NCBI GenBank assembly: GCA_934552855.1
Contig: CAKTEU010000046.1
Span: 1 to 11,251, forward strand
DNA: 11,251 nucleotides
Origin: an uncultured Eubacteriales bacterium
GTDB lineage: Bacteria; Bacillota; Clostridia; Oscillospirales; Acutalibacteraceae
Reading direction: 5' to 3'
This document shows positions 1-6,308 of the stretch, piece after piece. The notes below the pieces were generated by a model. The model was given only the letters and a program-made list of their open reading frames with translations, did no database searches and had not been told where the DNA came from. Both the position numbers and the translations under genes were made by a program. Each line of letters begins with the position of its first letter. Position 1 is the stretch's first letter.

Positions 1-103
1 TTTACCCGCTCGCAGTATCTATATACAGCTTCGGGGTAAAGAAAACGCTTTCTGCATCTAAATCCGACAGCCCCTTTATTTTGCTTTTTCATTTCAGAAA
101 CCG

Positions 104-135
104 AGGAACAGGCCGCAAACGGCTTGTTCCTTTTT
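104..135 (+). terminator. Rho-independent terminator of an upstream gene
   Basis: A 12-bp stem (104-115 with 120-131, one G-U wobble) closes a CAAA loop and runs straight into five T residues at 131-135. The T tract is on the + strand, so it ends a transcript that enters from the left of the window and insulates argG from it. Confidence 0.85.
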
Positions 136-226
136 CCGTGTCTTGTTCAATCTTAATAAAACCTTTTGTTCTTTGATGTGCTTCTTTGTGAAAGTGTATA
201 AACCTCAAAAAAATATTCAAAAAGGC

Positions 227-242
227 TTGCATATTTATGCAA
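227..242. promoter_or_regulatory. Candidate ArgR operator (ARG box)
   Basis: TTGCATATTTATGCAA is a perfect inverted repeat with 7-base arms and a TT centre. It follows the layout of the known ARG box (TGAAT-WWWW-ATTCA) with one symmetric change in each arm (A to C, T to G). It covers the -35 box of the argG promoter, where arginine-bound ArgR would block polymerase. A weaker half-site ATTCA at 215-219 lies about one box length upstream, as in paired ARG boxes. The assignment rests on pattern and on the identity of the gene. Confidence 0.6.
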
Positions 243-255
243 AAAGTGGTATATT
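227..255 (+). promoter_or_regulatory. argG promoter
   Basis: A -35 box TTGCAT at 227-232 and a -10 box TATATT at 250-255 are separated by 17 bases, the optimal sigma-A spacing. Transcription would start near 262, giving a leader of about 74 bases. The -35 box lies inside the palindrome proposed as the ArgR site. Confidence 0.75.
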
Positions 256-286
256 ATCCTCACAAAATGAATAAAGTTACAGCGCA

Positions 287-301
287 GGTGAGCTGCTCAC
301 C
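287..301 (+). promoter_or_regulatory. Small leader hairpin before argG
   Basis: GGTGAG (287-292) pairs with CTCACC (296-301) around a CTG loop in the argG leader, 20 bases before the ribosome site. It has no T tract and no T-box features. It may only stabilise the 5' end of the mRNA. Confidence 0.35.
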
Positions 302-335
302 AAAAAGTTAAACGCTATGTGGAGGTTTAAGTATT

Positions 336-1562
336 ATGAAAAAGGAAAACATCAAAAAAATCGTTCTTGCTTATTCGGGCGGTCTTGACACATCAATCAT
401 TATCCCCTGGCTCAAGGAAAATTACAACAATCCCGAAATCATTGCCGTTTCAGGCAATGTCGGTCAGGCAGACGAACTTGAAGGCCTTGAAGAAAAGGCA
501 ATCAAGACCGGCGCTTCAAAACTTTATGTTGAAGACGTTACAAAGGAAATGCTTGAAGACTGCGTATTCCCCTGCGTTCAGGCCGGCGCAAAATACGAAG
601 AATATCTTCTCGGTACTGCTTTTGCCCGTCCGTTCATTGCAAAAAGGCTTGTTGAAATTGCAAAGGCAGAAGGTGCCGACGCAATTTGCCACGGCTGCAC
701 CGGAAAGGGCAACGATCAGGTTCGTTTTGAACTTGCAATCAAGTCCCTCGCTCCGGAAATGACAATCATCGCTCCCTGGCGTGAATGGAGCATTAAATCA
801 AGGGAAGAAGAAATCGAATATGCCGAAGCGCATAACGTACCCCTTAAAATTAACCGTGAAACCAACTATTCAAAAGATAAAAACATTTGGCACCTTTCTC
901 ACGAAGGCCTTGATCTTGAAGACCCGGCAAACGAGCCGCTTTACAACAAAAAGGGCTTTCTTGAAATGGGCGTTTCGCCTGAGATGGCTCCCGATAAGCC
1001 GACCTATGTTACCATTCACTTTGAAAAGGGCGTTCCCACCGCAGTTGACGGAAAGGAAATGGACGCAGTTGAACTTGTTTCAAAGCTTAACGACCTTGGC
1101 GGTGCAAACGGAATCGGACTTCTTGACATTGTTGAAAACCGTCTTGTCGGCATGAAGTGCCGCGGCGTTTATGAAACTCCGGGCGGAACAATTCTTTACA
1201 AGGCTCATGAAGTTCTTGAAACCATTTGCCTTGACAAGGAAACCGCTCATTACAAAGCACTTGTTGCTCAAAAGCTTGGCGAAATCCTTTACAACGCACA
1301 GTGGTTCTCACCGCTCACCGAAGCTATCCTCAGTTTTGTTAAAACCACCCAAAAGACCGTTACCGGTGACGTTACCCTCAAGCTTTACAAGGGCAACATG
1401 ATCAATGCAGGCGTAACTTCAAAGTATTCGCTTTATGATCCCGAAATTGCAACCTTTGATGAAGACGAGGTTTATAACCAGGCGGACGCAACCGGCTTCA
1501 TCAACCTTTACGGTCTCCCCTCAAAGGTTATGGCTCAAATGAAAGCAAAAAATAACCTTTAA
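336..1562 (+). CDS. argG: Argininosuccinate synthase
   Basis: Joins citrulline and aspartate using ATP to give argininosuccinate, AMP and pyrophosphate, the penultimate step of arginine synthesis, in the cytosol. The 408-residue length is normal for the family. The N-terminal ATP pyrophosphatase loop AYSGGLDTS is at residues 12-20. The family signature HGCTGKGNDQVRFE (119-132) and the substrate-binding stretch around NRETNYSKDKNIWHLSHEG (173-191) are intact. The ATG follows a GGAGG at 321-325 by 10 bases. The usual partner argH (argininosuccinate lyase) is not next to it: the gene stands alone between a terminator and a hairpin, so it is probably a single-gene unit. The palindrome over its promoter suggests arginine repression through ArgR. 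Identification is secure. Confidence 0.98.
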   Translation: MKKENIKKIVLAYSGGLDTSIIIPWLKENYNNPEIIAVSGNVGQADELEGLEEKAIKTGASKLYVEDVTKEMLEDCVFPCVQAGAKYEEYLLGTAFARPFIAKRLVEIAKAEGADAICHGCTGKGNDQVRFELAIKSLAPEMTIIAPWREWSIKSREEEIEYAEAHNVPLKINRETNYSKDKNIWHLSHEGLDLEDPANEPLYNKKGFLEMGVSPEMAPDKPTYVTIHFEKGVPTAVDGKEMDAVELVSKLNDLGGANGIGLLDIVENRLVGMKCRGVYETPGGTILYKAHEVLETICLDKETAHYKALVAQKLGEILYNAQWFSPLTEAILSFVKTTQKTVTGDVTLKLYKGNMINAGVTSKYSLYDPEIATFDEDEVYNQADATGFINLYGLPSKVMAQMKAKNNL

Positions 1563-1621
1563 TCAATTTGTTCCTGTAATTAGTAAAATAAGCAAACTCC
1601 GTATCTCCTTTTTATGTATCG

Positions 1622-1660
1622 AAACGAGGCTGCCGCAATCAATGCGACAGCCCCGTTTTT
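1622..1660 (+). terminator. Imperfect terminator hairpin after argG
   Basis: Arms 1622-1637 and 1643-1658 form a 16-bp stem around a five-base loop, ending in a TTTTT run at 1656-1660 on the + strand, 60 bases past the argG stop. Read on the + strand the stem has two A-C mismatches; read on the minus strand these become G-U wobbles, but the T run there is only three bases. It most likely ends argG and may also stop minus-strand transcripts arriving from the gene ending at 1681. Confidence 0.65.
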
Positions 1661-1680
1661 GCTTGTGCGTTTTAAAGCAC

Positions 1681-2379
1681 TCATTTTTTTGAATTATAAT
1701 AAGCGGAAAGAATTGCGCCGACAATTTCTATAAGGCCTGCACCCCTTATTTCGTTTTGGTTCAGTTCCGTCAATCTTGCACTCTCATATAAAAAATAAAG
1801 CGGATTTTTTTTGTTTGCACCACCGGCAGCTTTTGTGAGGGAGTAAACATAGTAATGAAGAGCAAGTTCGCCGATTATATGAATATAAGTATTCGCTTTA
1901 AGTCCGTCTTTGCCGCTTTCTGCAATAAATTCGTTTTGCTTTTCATAAAGTGCTTTTGAAGCTTCGCAAAGCGTAATTACGTCAGAAAGTTCCGGGTACT
2001 TATCAAGTTCAATAACAATATAAACCGTGTTGCCCTTTAAAATTTTGTACTCTGCGTTTTCTGCAATTCTTCGTGCGGTTTCCGGAAGGTCGCTGATTTC
2101 AAAAACGGCAAAGTCGTTCATTGCGGCGTTTACACTGCTTGCGGTTGCGTTTTCGCCAACCTTTTGGGTAACAGCTTCAAGCAGTGCATCACTGACTGTG
2201 GCTTCGCCTTTTTCACCGATAAGTTTTGCGGCGGCTTTTTCAACGGTTTTTTTAAGGCGAACGTTTTCGGTAACGGTGCTTTGTTTGAACAAGCGGAAAT
2301 CAATCGCAAAAGCGGAAACTCCGAGTGCGGCAAAAAGCATTGTTACGGTGAGTAAAACTGCTGTCAATTTTTTTAACAT
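1681..2379 (-). CDS. Secreted protein of unknown function
   Basis: A 232-residue protein that I do not recognise. It opens with a typical Sec signal peptide: MLKK, a hydrophobic core at about 5-21, and a likely cleavage site after SAFA (residue 25). No lipobox cysteine is present, so the mature protein should be released or loosely wall-associated. The mature part is charged and largely predicted helical, without a metal-binding or catalytic motif that I can name, and has no second clear membrane span; the segment around GLIEIVGAILSAYY near the C-terminus is only moderately hydrophobic. An AAGGAGA ribosome site (2387-2393) sits 7 bases before the ATG. It begins 31 bases after the acetyltransferase gene and is probably co-transcribed with it. 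Confidence 0.8.
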   Translation of the reverse strand: MLKKLTAVLLTVTMLFAALGVSAFAIDFRLFKQSTVTENVRLKKTVEKAAAKLIGEKGEATVSDALLEAVTQKVGENATASSVNAAMNDFAVFEISDLPETARRIAENAEYKILKGNTVYIVIELDKYPELSDVITLCEASKALYEKQNEFIAESGKDGLKANTYIHIIGELALHYYVYSLTKAAGGANKKNPLYFLYESARLTELNQNEIRGAGLIEIVGAILSAYYNSKK

Positions 2380-2410
2380 TTGTATTTCTCCTTTTTCTCT
2401 AATGAATTAT

Positions 2411-2995
2411 TTACGGTTCATAAACCATATAATAATTATTGATTTTCTCTCTTTTCCAATAATCGTGTTTAACTGTTTTGAACCCGAGGCGTTCATAAAA
2501 CTTTACGTTGTCCGGATTCTGTGCTTCAAGGCCAAGCTTGTATCCGAGCGGAACAAGGTCTTCAATGCCTTTTTTGATAAGTGCCGTTCCAATCCCCTGC
2601 CCCTTGCAGTCTGCGATGACAAAGACCGGAGAAATTATGAGTGTGTTTTTTTCAAAAACTTTTGCGTCAAGGTGGCCGTATGCCATCAGCGTTTTAACAA
2701 GCGAAACCCAATAAAAGCCGAGACAAACCCAGTTTGGACACTTCAAAAAATCAAACATGGTATACGGGTTGTGCGCATCACGCCAAACGCAAAGTCCCCT
2801 TTTTTCTTCGTCTTCATAGATAAAGTCTTCGCCGTTTGAGGTTGCAAGCCTCTCAATCATAAAATGATAAAGAAATTTTTCCCTCAGCTTTTCGTTTTTG
2901 GTTGCGTATGAATGAACGGGATCGTTCATATAGGTTTTTGCTGCCATTTTTGCATAATATTCAAGTTCTTTTCGGGTAAGCTTTTTCTTTTCCAT
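2411..2995 (-). CDS. GNAT-family N-acetyltransferase
   Basis: A 194-residue cytosolic enzyme expected to transfer an acetyl group from acetyl-CoA to an amine on an unknown small molecule or protein. The acetyl-CoA pyrophosphate loop of motif A is visible as GQGIGTAL at residues 142-149 region (KGQGIGT, 141-147 by count within one or two residues), preceded by the beta-strand ISPVFVIAD. Motif B follows as NPDNVKFYERLGF at about 160-172, where the Tyr of FYERLGF is the usual general acid position. The layout resembles GNATs close to the puromycin acetyltransferase type, but that does not give a substrate. AAAGGAC (3002-3008) precedes the ATG by 6 bases. The gene follows a terminator hairpin on its strand, and I could not find a good promoter for it. 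The family is sure; the substrate is unknown. Confidence 0.9.
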   Translation of the reverse strand: MEKKKLTRKELEYYAKMAAKTYMNDPVHSYATKNEKLREKFLYHFMIERLATSNGEDFIYEDEEKRGLCVWRDAHNPYTMFDFLKCPNWVCLGFYWVSLVKTLMAYGHLDAKVFEKNTLIISPVFVIADCKGQGIGTALIKKGIEDLVPLGYKLGLEAQNPDNVKFYERLGFKTVKHDYWKREKINNYYMVYEP

Positions 2996-3027
2996 AGCAC
3001 CGTCCTTTCAAATTAATTTCCGATATT

Positions 3028-3065
3028 AAAAACGGGGGCTGTCTCAACAAAAAAAGGCAGTCCCC
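3028..3065 (-). terminator. Terminator hairpin between the two minus-strand units
   Basis: Arms 3055-3065 and 3034-3044 form an 11-bp stem when read on the minus strand, followed by a T run (complement of the A run at 3028-3032). Two A-C mismatches weaken it, and these become G-U wobbles on the opposite strand. It lies 12 bases past the stop of the 3077-3598 gene. It probably separates the membrane-protein pair from the acetyltransferase gene, perhaps with read-through. Confidence 0.6.
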
Positions 3066-3076
3066 AAAATTCGGCT

Positions 3077-3598
3077 TTATTTAACAATAAAAAGTACAAG
3101 CATTGCTGCAGCAAGAACAAACGTGACGCAGTATTTTTCAAGATATGCACCTACATAGCAGCCGAGAAAGCCCGGAGCATAAAAAATCTTTTGAGCAATG
3201 TTTCCGTGCTTATAGATTTTTTCCTTCATGTTGAGTGCGTCCTCAACGGTTGGATAGCTGTTGACATAAAGCGAAAATGCAAACCAATATGCGGCAATGT
3301 TGACAATTTTTCCGACTGTTCCGCTCATTTCAAAAAGGAACAGGCCGAGAACGGGACCGATTGCAAGAAGGAACGCAAGAAGACCGTTCAAAAACGCCGG
3401 AACAAACCCAATTGCAAAAGCACCGGTCGCCTTGGGCATAAGTTCGTGTTCAATGTGGCTTGACATTTCGTCAAAGCGGAAAGTTCTGTTGTCCTCAACG
3501 GGAACACCGCAAATTTTGCAAATCAAATGCTCCCACATTGCTCTGACGGCAGCACCGGGAAAAGTGATAAATCTTGTTATTGCATAAATTGCTGACAT
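3077..3598 (-). CDS. Multi-span membrane protein of unknown function
   Basis: A 173-residue integral membrane protein. A conserved-looking N-terminal part (residues 1-55) carries WEHLICKICGVPVEDN and a His/Glu-rich stretch HIEHEL (48-53). It is followed by two or three hydrophobic segments at about 59-88 and 93-112, and a last span at about 154-172. Between these, YPTVEDALNMKEKIYK (115-130) looks cytosolic. I recall similar uncharacterised clostridial proteins but cannot name the family; the HxxHE order is not a convincing zinc protease site. The ATG shares one base with the stop of the upstream gene (TGATG at 3600-3596) and has a very strong GGGAGGTGA ribosome site at 3605-3613. Translation is therefore probably coupled, and the two proteins are likely made in fixed ratio and may act together. 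Confidence 0.85.
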   Translation of the reverse strand: MSAIYAITRFITFPGAAVRAMWEHLICKICGVPVEDNRTFRFDEMSSHIEHELMPKATGAFAIGFVPAFLNGLLAFLLAIGPVLGLFLFEMSGTVGKIVNIAAYWFAFSLYVNSYPTVEDALNMKEKIYKHGNIAQKIFYAPGFLGCYVGAYLEKYCVTFVLAAAMLVLFIVK

Positions 3599-5079
3599 CA
3601 GATGTCACCTCCCTTATCGGTAAGAACTTCTTCAAGGGTCATTTTTCCGTTCTTATATTTTACAATTGTTTTTCCGATTGAGCTTCCGGAATTTTTGAAA
3701 AGGTCAACCATTTTTTGATAACCGTCGTTATCCTTAACATAAAGCGAGCAAAGCGCATAAAGGTTGCAGGCCGAAACAGTGTAATTGCCGTTGCCGACAT
3801 ATTCTTCAATTGCTTTCATTGCGTTTTCGCCGTCACCCTTGAGAAGATATGCAACGGCATAGATCTGCTGATATCCGGGAGCCGCACTTGAAGGCCAGCT
3901 TTTCTTTGCACGGTCGGCAATTTCAATAATCTTGTCAGCGTCAACTTTTTCGCCGAAGCGGAAGGCATTTGCATAAACCATGTAAAGGTCGGATTCCTGC
4001 GTATTGATTTTCATGCATTCCTCAAAGTAGCGGCCGGCGTTCTCGCTGTCGCCCTCATTCGCATAAACATTGACAAGGTTTGGCATATAGATCCACGGGT
4101 TTTTGCCCTTGTCAAGCTCCATAACCTTAAGAAGCTGTTCAATCTGCTTGTCTGCGTCAAGCTTTGCAATGCTCATAAGAACATATTTATAATATTCAAC
4201 AAAAACTTCGCTGTAAGCTGTGCCCTCCTTATCCTTTCCTTCTTTGAGGATTTTGTCAAGTTCGGCGGCTTTTTCGTCGTAATCAAACTTTTCGCCTGAA
4301 TTGATTACATCTCCGATGGCACTGTTGATTGCCGAAGACGTTGCAAGGAAAGAAGCATAGGTTTCCGGAACGGTTCCGTATTTTTTGGCGATAGAGGCGT
4401 TTGTTTCGCCATAAGTATTAACAAGCGTTGAAGCGTCGTTGTAATATCCCATCGATGAGAAAATTTCAATAAGGCTTTTTACCGCTTTAAGCGAAACGTC
4501 ATCACTTGAAGAATTTGCCTGAAGGTATGAATTATACGCTGTTGCAGCATCAATAAGGCGCTTTTCGGAATATGCGGTTTCGGCATTCATAAGCGTCATG
4601 TAGCCTTCCGAATTTTTCATGCAGAAGAAAAGCGATGCGCCGGCAACAACAATCATAACAATCGCCATAAGTATTCCGCCGACATGAACGGGGCTTGCCG
4701 TCATAAGCTTTCTGCAATCGCTGCAATACGGATAATTTTCGCCGAAAGAATCATCGCACTCCTTTTCGCCGCAGCAAGCACAAATGCGTTTTTCCTTCGG
4801 TTCGTCTTCATCGTCCGAAGCCGATTCATCAATTTCGTCAAGCTCCTGAATAAGTTCGCCGTCTTCACCGATAACTTCCTCGTGTTTTACGGTAACTTCA
4901 CCTTCACCGTCAGCTGCGTCAAGCTCGTTTTGAAGCAGGTCACGGATACCCTCAAGTTCTTTAACAAGGTCGTCTTCAACCTGAGTGGGGCTTTTTTTCT
5001 CTTCCTCCGGAGCGTTCTGCCCTTCGCTTCCGGACTCGTTTTCGGAATTTTGAAGATCTTTCTTCTCAAAATCGTCCAA
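3598..5079 (-). CDS. Membrane-anchored zinc-ribbon protein with exported TPR-like domain
   Basis: A 493-residue protein with clear modules. Residues 1-97 are highly acidic and low-complexity. Residues 100-122 hold two CxxC knuckles (C100/C103 and C119/C122), a zinc-ribbon pattern. A single membrane span lies at about 133-153, and residues 160-490 form alpha-helical, TPR-like repeats (for example NLVNVYANEGDSENAGRYFE). The absence of a signal peptide and the order of parts suggest the ribbon is in the cytosol and the repeats outside. No enzymatic motif is seen; a scaffold or sensor role is plausible but unproven. The start is TTG at 5079-5077: AAGGAGG at 5087-5093 sits 7 bases away, and the next in-frame Met comes only after the zinc ribbon. 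It has its own promoter and overlaps the next membrane protein gene. Confidence 0.88.
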   Translation of the reverse strand: MDDFEKKDLQNSENESGSEGQNAPEEEKKSPTQVEDDLVKELEGIRDLLQNELDAADGEGEVTVKHEEVIGEDGELIQELDEIDESASDDEDEPKEKRICACCGEKECDDSFGENYPYCSDCRKLMTASPVHVGGILMAIVMIVVAGASLFFCMKNSEGYMTLMNAETAYSEKRLIDAATAYNSYLQANSSSDDVSLKAVKSLIEIFSSMGYYNDASTLVNTYGETNASIAKKYGTVPETYASFLATSSAINSAIGDVINSGEKFDYDEKAAELDKILKEGKDKEGTAYSEVFVEYYKYVLMSIAKLDADKQIEQLLKVMELDKGKNPWIYMPNLVNVYANEGDSENAGRYFEECMKINTQESDLYMVYANAFRFGEKVDADKIIEIADRAKKSWPSSAAPGYQQIYAVAYLLKGDGENAMKAIEEYVGNGNYTVSACNLYALCSLYVKDNDGYQKMVDLFKNSGSSIGKTIVKYKNGKMTLEEVLTDKGGDI

Positions 5080-5122
5080 AAGAATTCCTCCTTAAATATA
5101 AGACTTTTAATTTAACTTTTTC

Positions 5123-5151
5123 ATTTTAGCACCGAAAGCTTAATTTTGCAA
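5123..5151 (-). promoter_or_regulatory. Promoter of the zinc-ribbon/TPR gene
   Basis: On the minus strand a -35 box TTGCAA (5151-5146) and a -10 box TAAAAT (5128-5123) are 17 bases apart. The start of transcription would be near 5116, about 37 bases before the TTG start codon. No strong terminator separates this promoter from the upstream corA gene, so read-through is possible. Confidence 0.65.
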
Positions 5152-5165
5152 TAAAAACCGAAAGT

Positions 5166-5993
5166 TCAAAGCCATTTTTTCTTTTTGAACCCGATCAGCC
5201 ATATAATACAGACCACAAAACTCAGCGCAATAACAAATGGATAGCCGTATTTCCATTTAAATTCCGGCATTTGAACGTTCATTCCGTACCATCCGACAAT
5301 AAGAGTCAGCGGAAGAAAAATTGAAGTTACCATTGTGAAAACCTTCATAAGGTTGTTTTGCTCAATACTGATTTGTTCAAGATAAGATTCCTTAACCTGT
5401 GTAATATATTCTCTGAGATCGGTCAGCTGTGAAACAATGCGCAGCGAACGGTTGCGAAGAATTTCAAAATATTTGAGGCAGTCACGACTGATAAGATTAT
5501 TATCGTTATCGCATATTTCATCAAAAATAAATTCAAGCTGACCGTAATACTTTTTATCGTGCAAAATTTCATAACGAAGTTCCGATATCATGTTTTTCTG
5601 TTCGGCTTTTACTCCGTTTGAAACGCTGTCATCAAGGGCGGCAACCCGGTTTTCAAGCTTTTCAAGCAATTCTCCGCTGCCTTTAAAAAGATTGCGAAAA
5701 AAAAGATACATTGCCTGTTCGTTCGTGTCGGCATGAGTGAAAAGCTTTTTTGAAGCGGCAAACGAAATCTCGTTTTCACAAATATAAAAAATATCATCCG
5801 AATCAAGATAAATCAAAATTTGAGCCGGCTCTTTGTCTCTGCTTGAAAGGTCATACCAATCAAAAGCAATCAAATCAAACGAATCAAAGCTTTCATAGGT
5901 TTCAATCTGACCTTCGCCAATGTAATCTATGATTTTTTGATCAATATAATCGGAATAATCCCCGATTTCATCCATATATATAACTTTTTGCAA
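5166..5993 (-). CDS. corA: CorA-family divalent cation transporter
   Basis: A 275-residue inner-membrane channel of the CorA type, which as a pentamer carries Mg2+ (in some members Co2+, Ni2+ or Zn2+). The N-terminal cytosolic domain (1-120) leads into the long stalk helix (about 170-235). The first membrane span at 219-236 ends in the hallmark YGMN (236-239), followed by the periplasmic-loop MPEF (242-245) and the second span at 251-268 with the usual basic tail KKKKWL. The protein is somewhat short compared with about 315 residues in classical CorA, as is common in Firmicutes. The start is TTG at 5993-5991: AGAGGTGA at 6001-6008 is 7 bases away, whereas the ATG at residue 7 is 25 bases from it. 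It is transcribed from a perfect consensus promoter. Which metal it carries cannot be told. Confidence 0.93.
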   Translation of the reverse strand: MQKVIYMDEIGDYSDYIDQKIIDYIGEGQIETYESFDSFDLIAFDWYDLSSRDKEPAQILIYLDSDDIFYICENEISFAASKKLFTHADTNEQAMYLFFRNLFKGSGELLEKLENRVAALDDSVSNGVKAEQKNMISELRYEILHDKKYYGQLEFIFDEICDNDNNLISRDCLKYFEILRNRSLRIVSQLTDLREYITQVKESYLEQISIEQNNLMKVFTMVTSIFLPLTLIVGWYGMNVQMPEFKWKYGYPFVIALSFVVCIIWLIGFKKKKWL

Positions 5994-6031
5994 AAAGACT
6001 TCACCTCTGCATCTTTTTCAAACTATATACT

Positions 6032-6060
6032 ATTATATAAGCCTGACGATACGGTGTCAA
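6032..6060 (-). promoter_or_regulatory. Consensus promoter of corA
   Basis: Read on the minus strand: TTGACA at 6060-6055, 17 bases, TATAAT at 6037-6032. Both boxes match the sigma-A consensus exactly. Transcription would begin near 6025, about 32 bases before the TTG start, so there is no room for a magnesium riboswitch in the leader. Confidence 0.85.
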
Positions 6061-6211
6061 CAGTCTTTTTTGAAACAAAAGTCGAAATGCAGCAAAATTG
6101 CTTTGAGCAACACTTTTTTCAATGTTGTCGACGGATTATTTCATATTGGCTCAATCGGCGTTCAAAACCGCTTTAAAAATATAAATTTTTTGTTATATTT
6201 AATAAACAGCA

Positions 6212-6240
6212 TTGACAGATTAGCACCTTTTTGGTAAAAT
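6212..6240 (+). promoter_or_regulatory. Promoter of the SCP2/aminotransferase/transketolase operon
   Basis: TTGACA (6212-6217) and TAAAAT (6235-6240) are spaced by 17 bases, a near-perfect sigma-A promoter. The predicted start is near 6247, about 62 bases before the first ATG. No further convincing promoter was found between the five genes, which supports a single operon. Confidence 0.8.
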
Positions 6241-6247
6241 ATTTACA

Positions 6248-6271
6248 ATTACAATAGTGTAATACGCTATT
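6248..6271. promoter_or_regulatory. Overlapping palindromes at the operon start site
   Basis: ATTACA-ATAG-TGTAAT (6248-6263) is a perfect inverted repeat with 6-base arms. A second, imperfect one, AATAGTGT-AAT-ACGCTATT (6253-6271, 7 of 8 arm bases matching), overlaps it. Both sit right at and after the predicted start of transcription, the classic place for a repressor. No regulator gene is in the window, so the binding protein is unknown. Confidence 0.55.
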
Positions 6272-6308
6272 TTAGATTTATCCACATACATAACAAGGAG
6301 GAGTTTTC

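Larger units (their letters stand above)
1..335. other. Gene-free stretch before argG
   Basis: No convincing coding region is visible. A frame open from base 3 to about 170 runs through the terminator hairpin at 104-135 and has no start or ribosome site in view, so I do not call it. Bases 65-76 carry a GACAGCCCC motif followed by T-rich sequence, which resembles the right arm of the hairpins at 1643-1656 and (minus strand) 3034-3044, but no matching left arm is present. The remainder holds the terminator of an upstream gene outside the window and the argG promoter, operator and leader, listed separately. Confidence 0.6.
5994..6308. other. Divergent intergenic region between corA and the transketolase operon
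   Basis: This 315-base AT-rich region carries outward-facing promoters for corA (minus) and for the five-gene operon (plus), with palindromes at the plus-strand start. The central part, about 6065-6210, shows only a weak 5-bp hairpin (AGCAA/TTGCT) and no gene that I can support: a short + frame across 5937-6176 has no ribosome site and overlaps corA. A binding site for a regulator of either unit could lie here. Confidence 0.6.

Noticed and set aside
3..170. Possible tail of an upstream coding region
   Set aside because: The open frame passes through a clear terminator hairpin and its T run, which should lie outside the gene.
262..335. T-box or other riboswitch in the argG leader
   Set aside because: The leader is only about 74 bases, lacks the conserved T-box sequence and a terminator; only a 6-bp hairpin is seen.
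2027..2839. Long + strand reading frame of 270 codons
   Set aside because: It is antisense to two well-supported genes with ribosome sites, a signal peptide and a GNAT motif; its translation shows no recognisable domain and it has no good ribosome site.
3077..3598. Membrane zinc metalloprotease on the basis of HIEHEL
   Set aside because: The order is HxxHE, not HExxH, and no second metal ligand motif is visible.
5937..6176. Short + strand reading frame in the divergent region
   Set aside because: It starts inside corA, runs through the corA promoter, and has no ribosome site.
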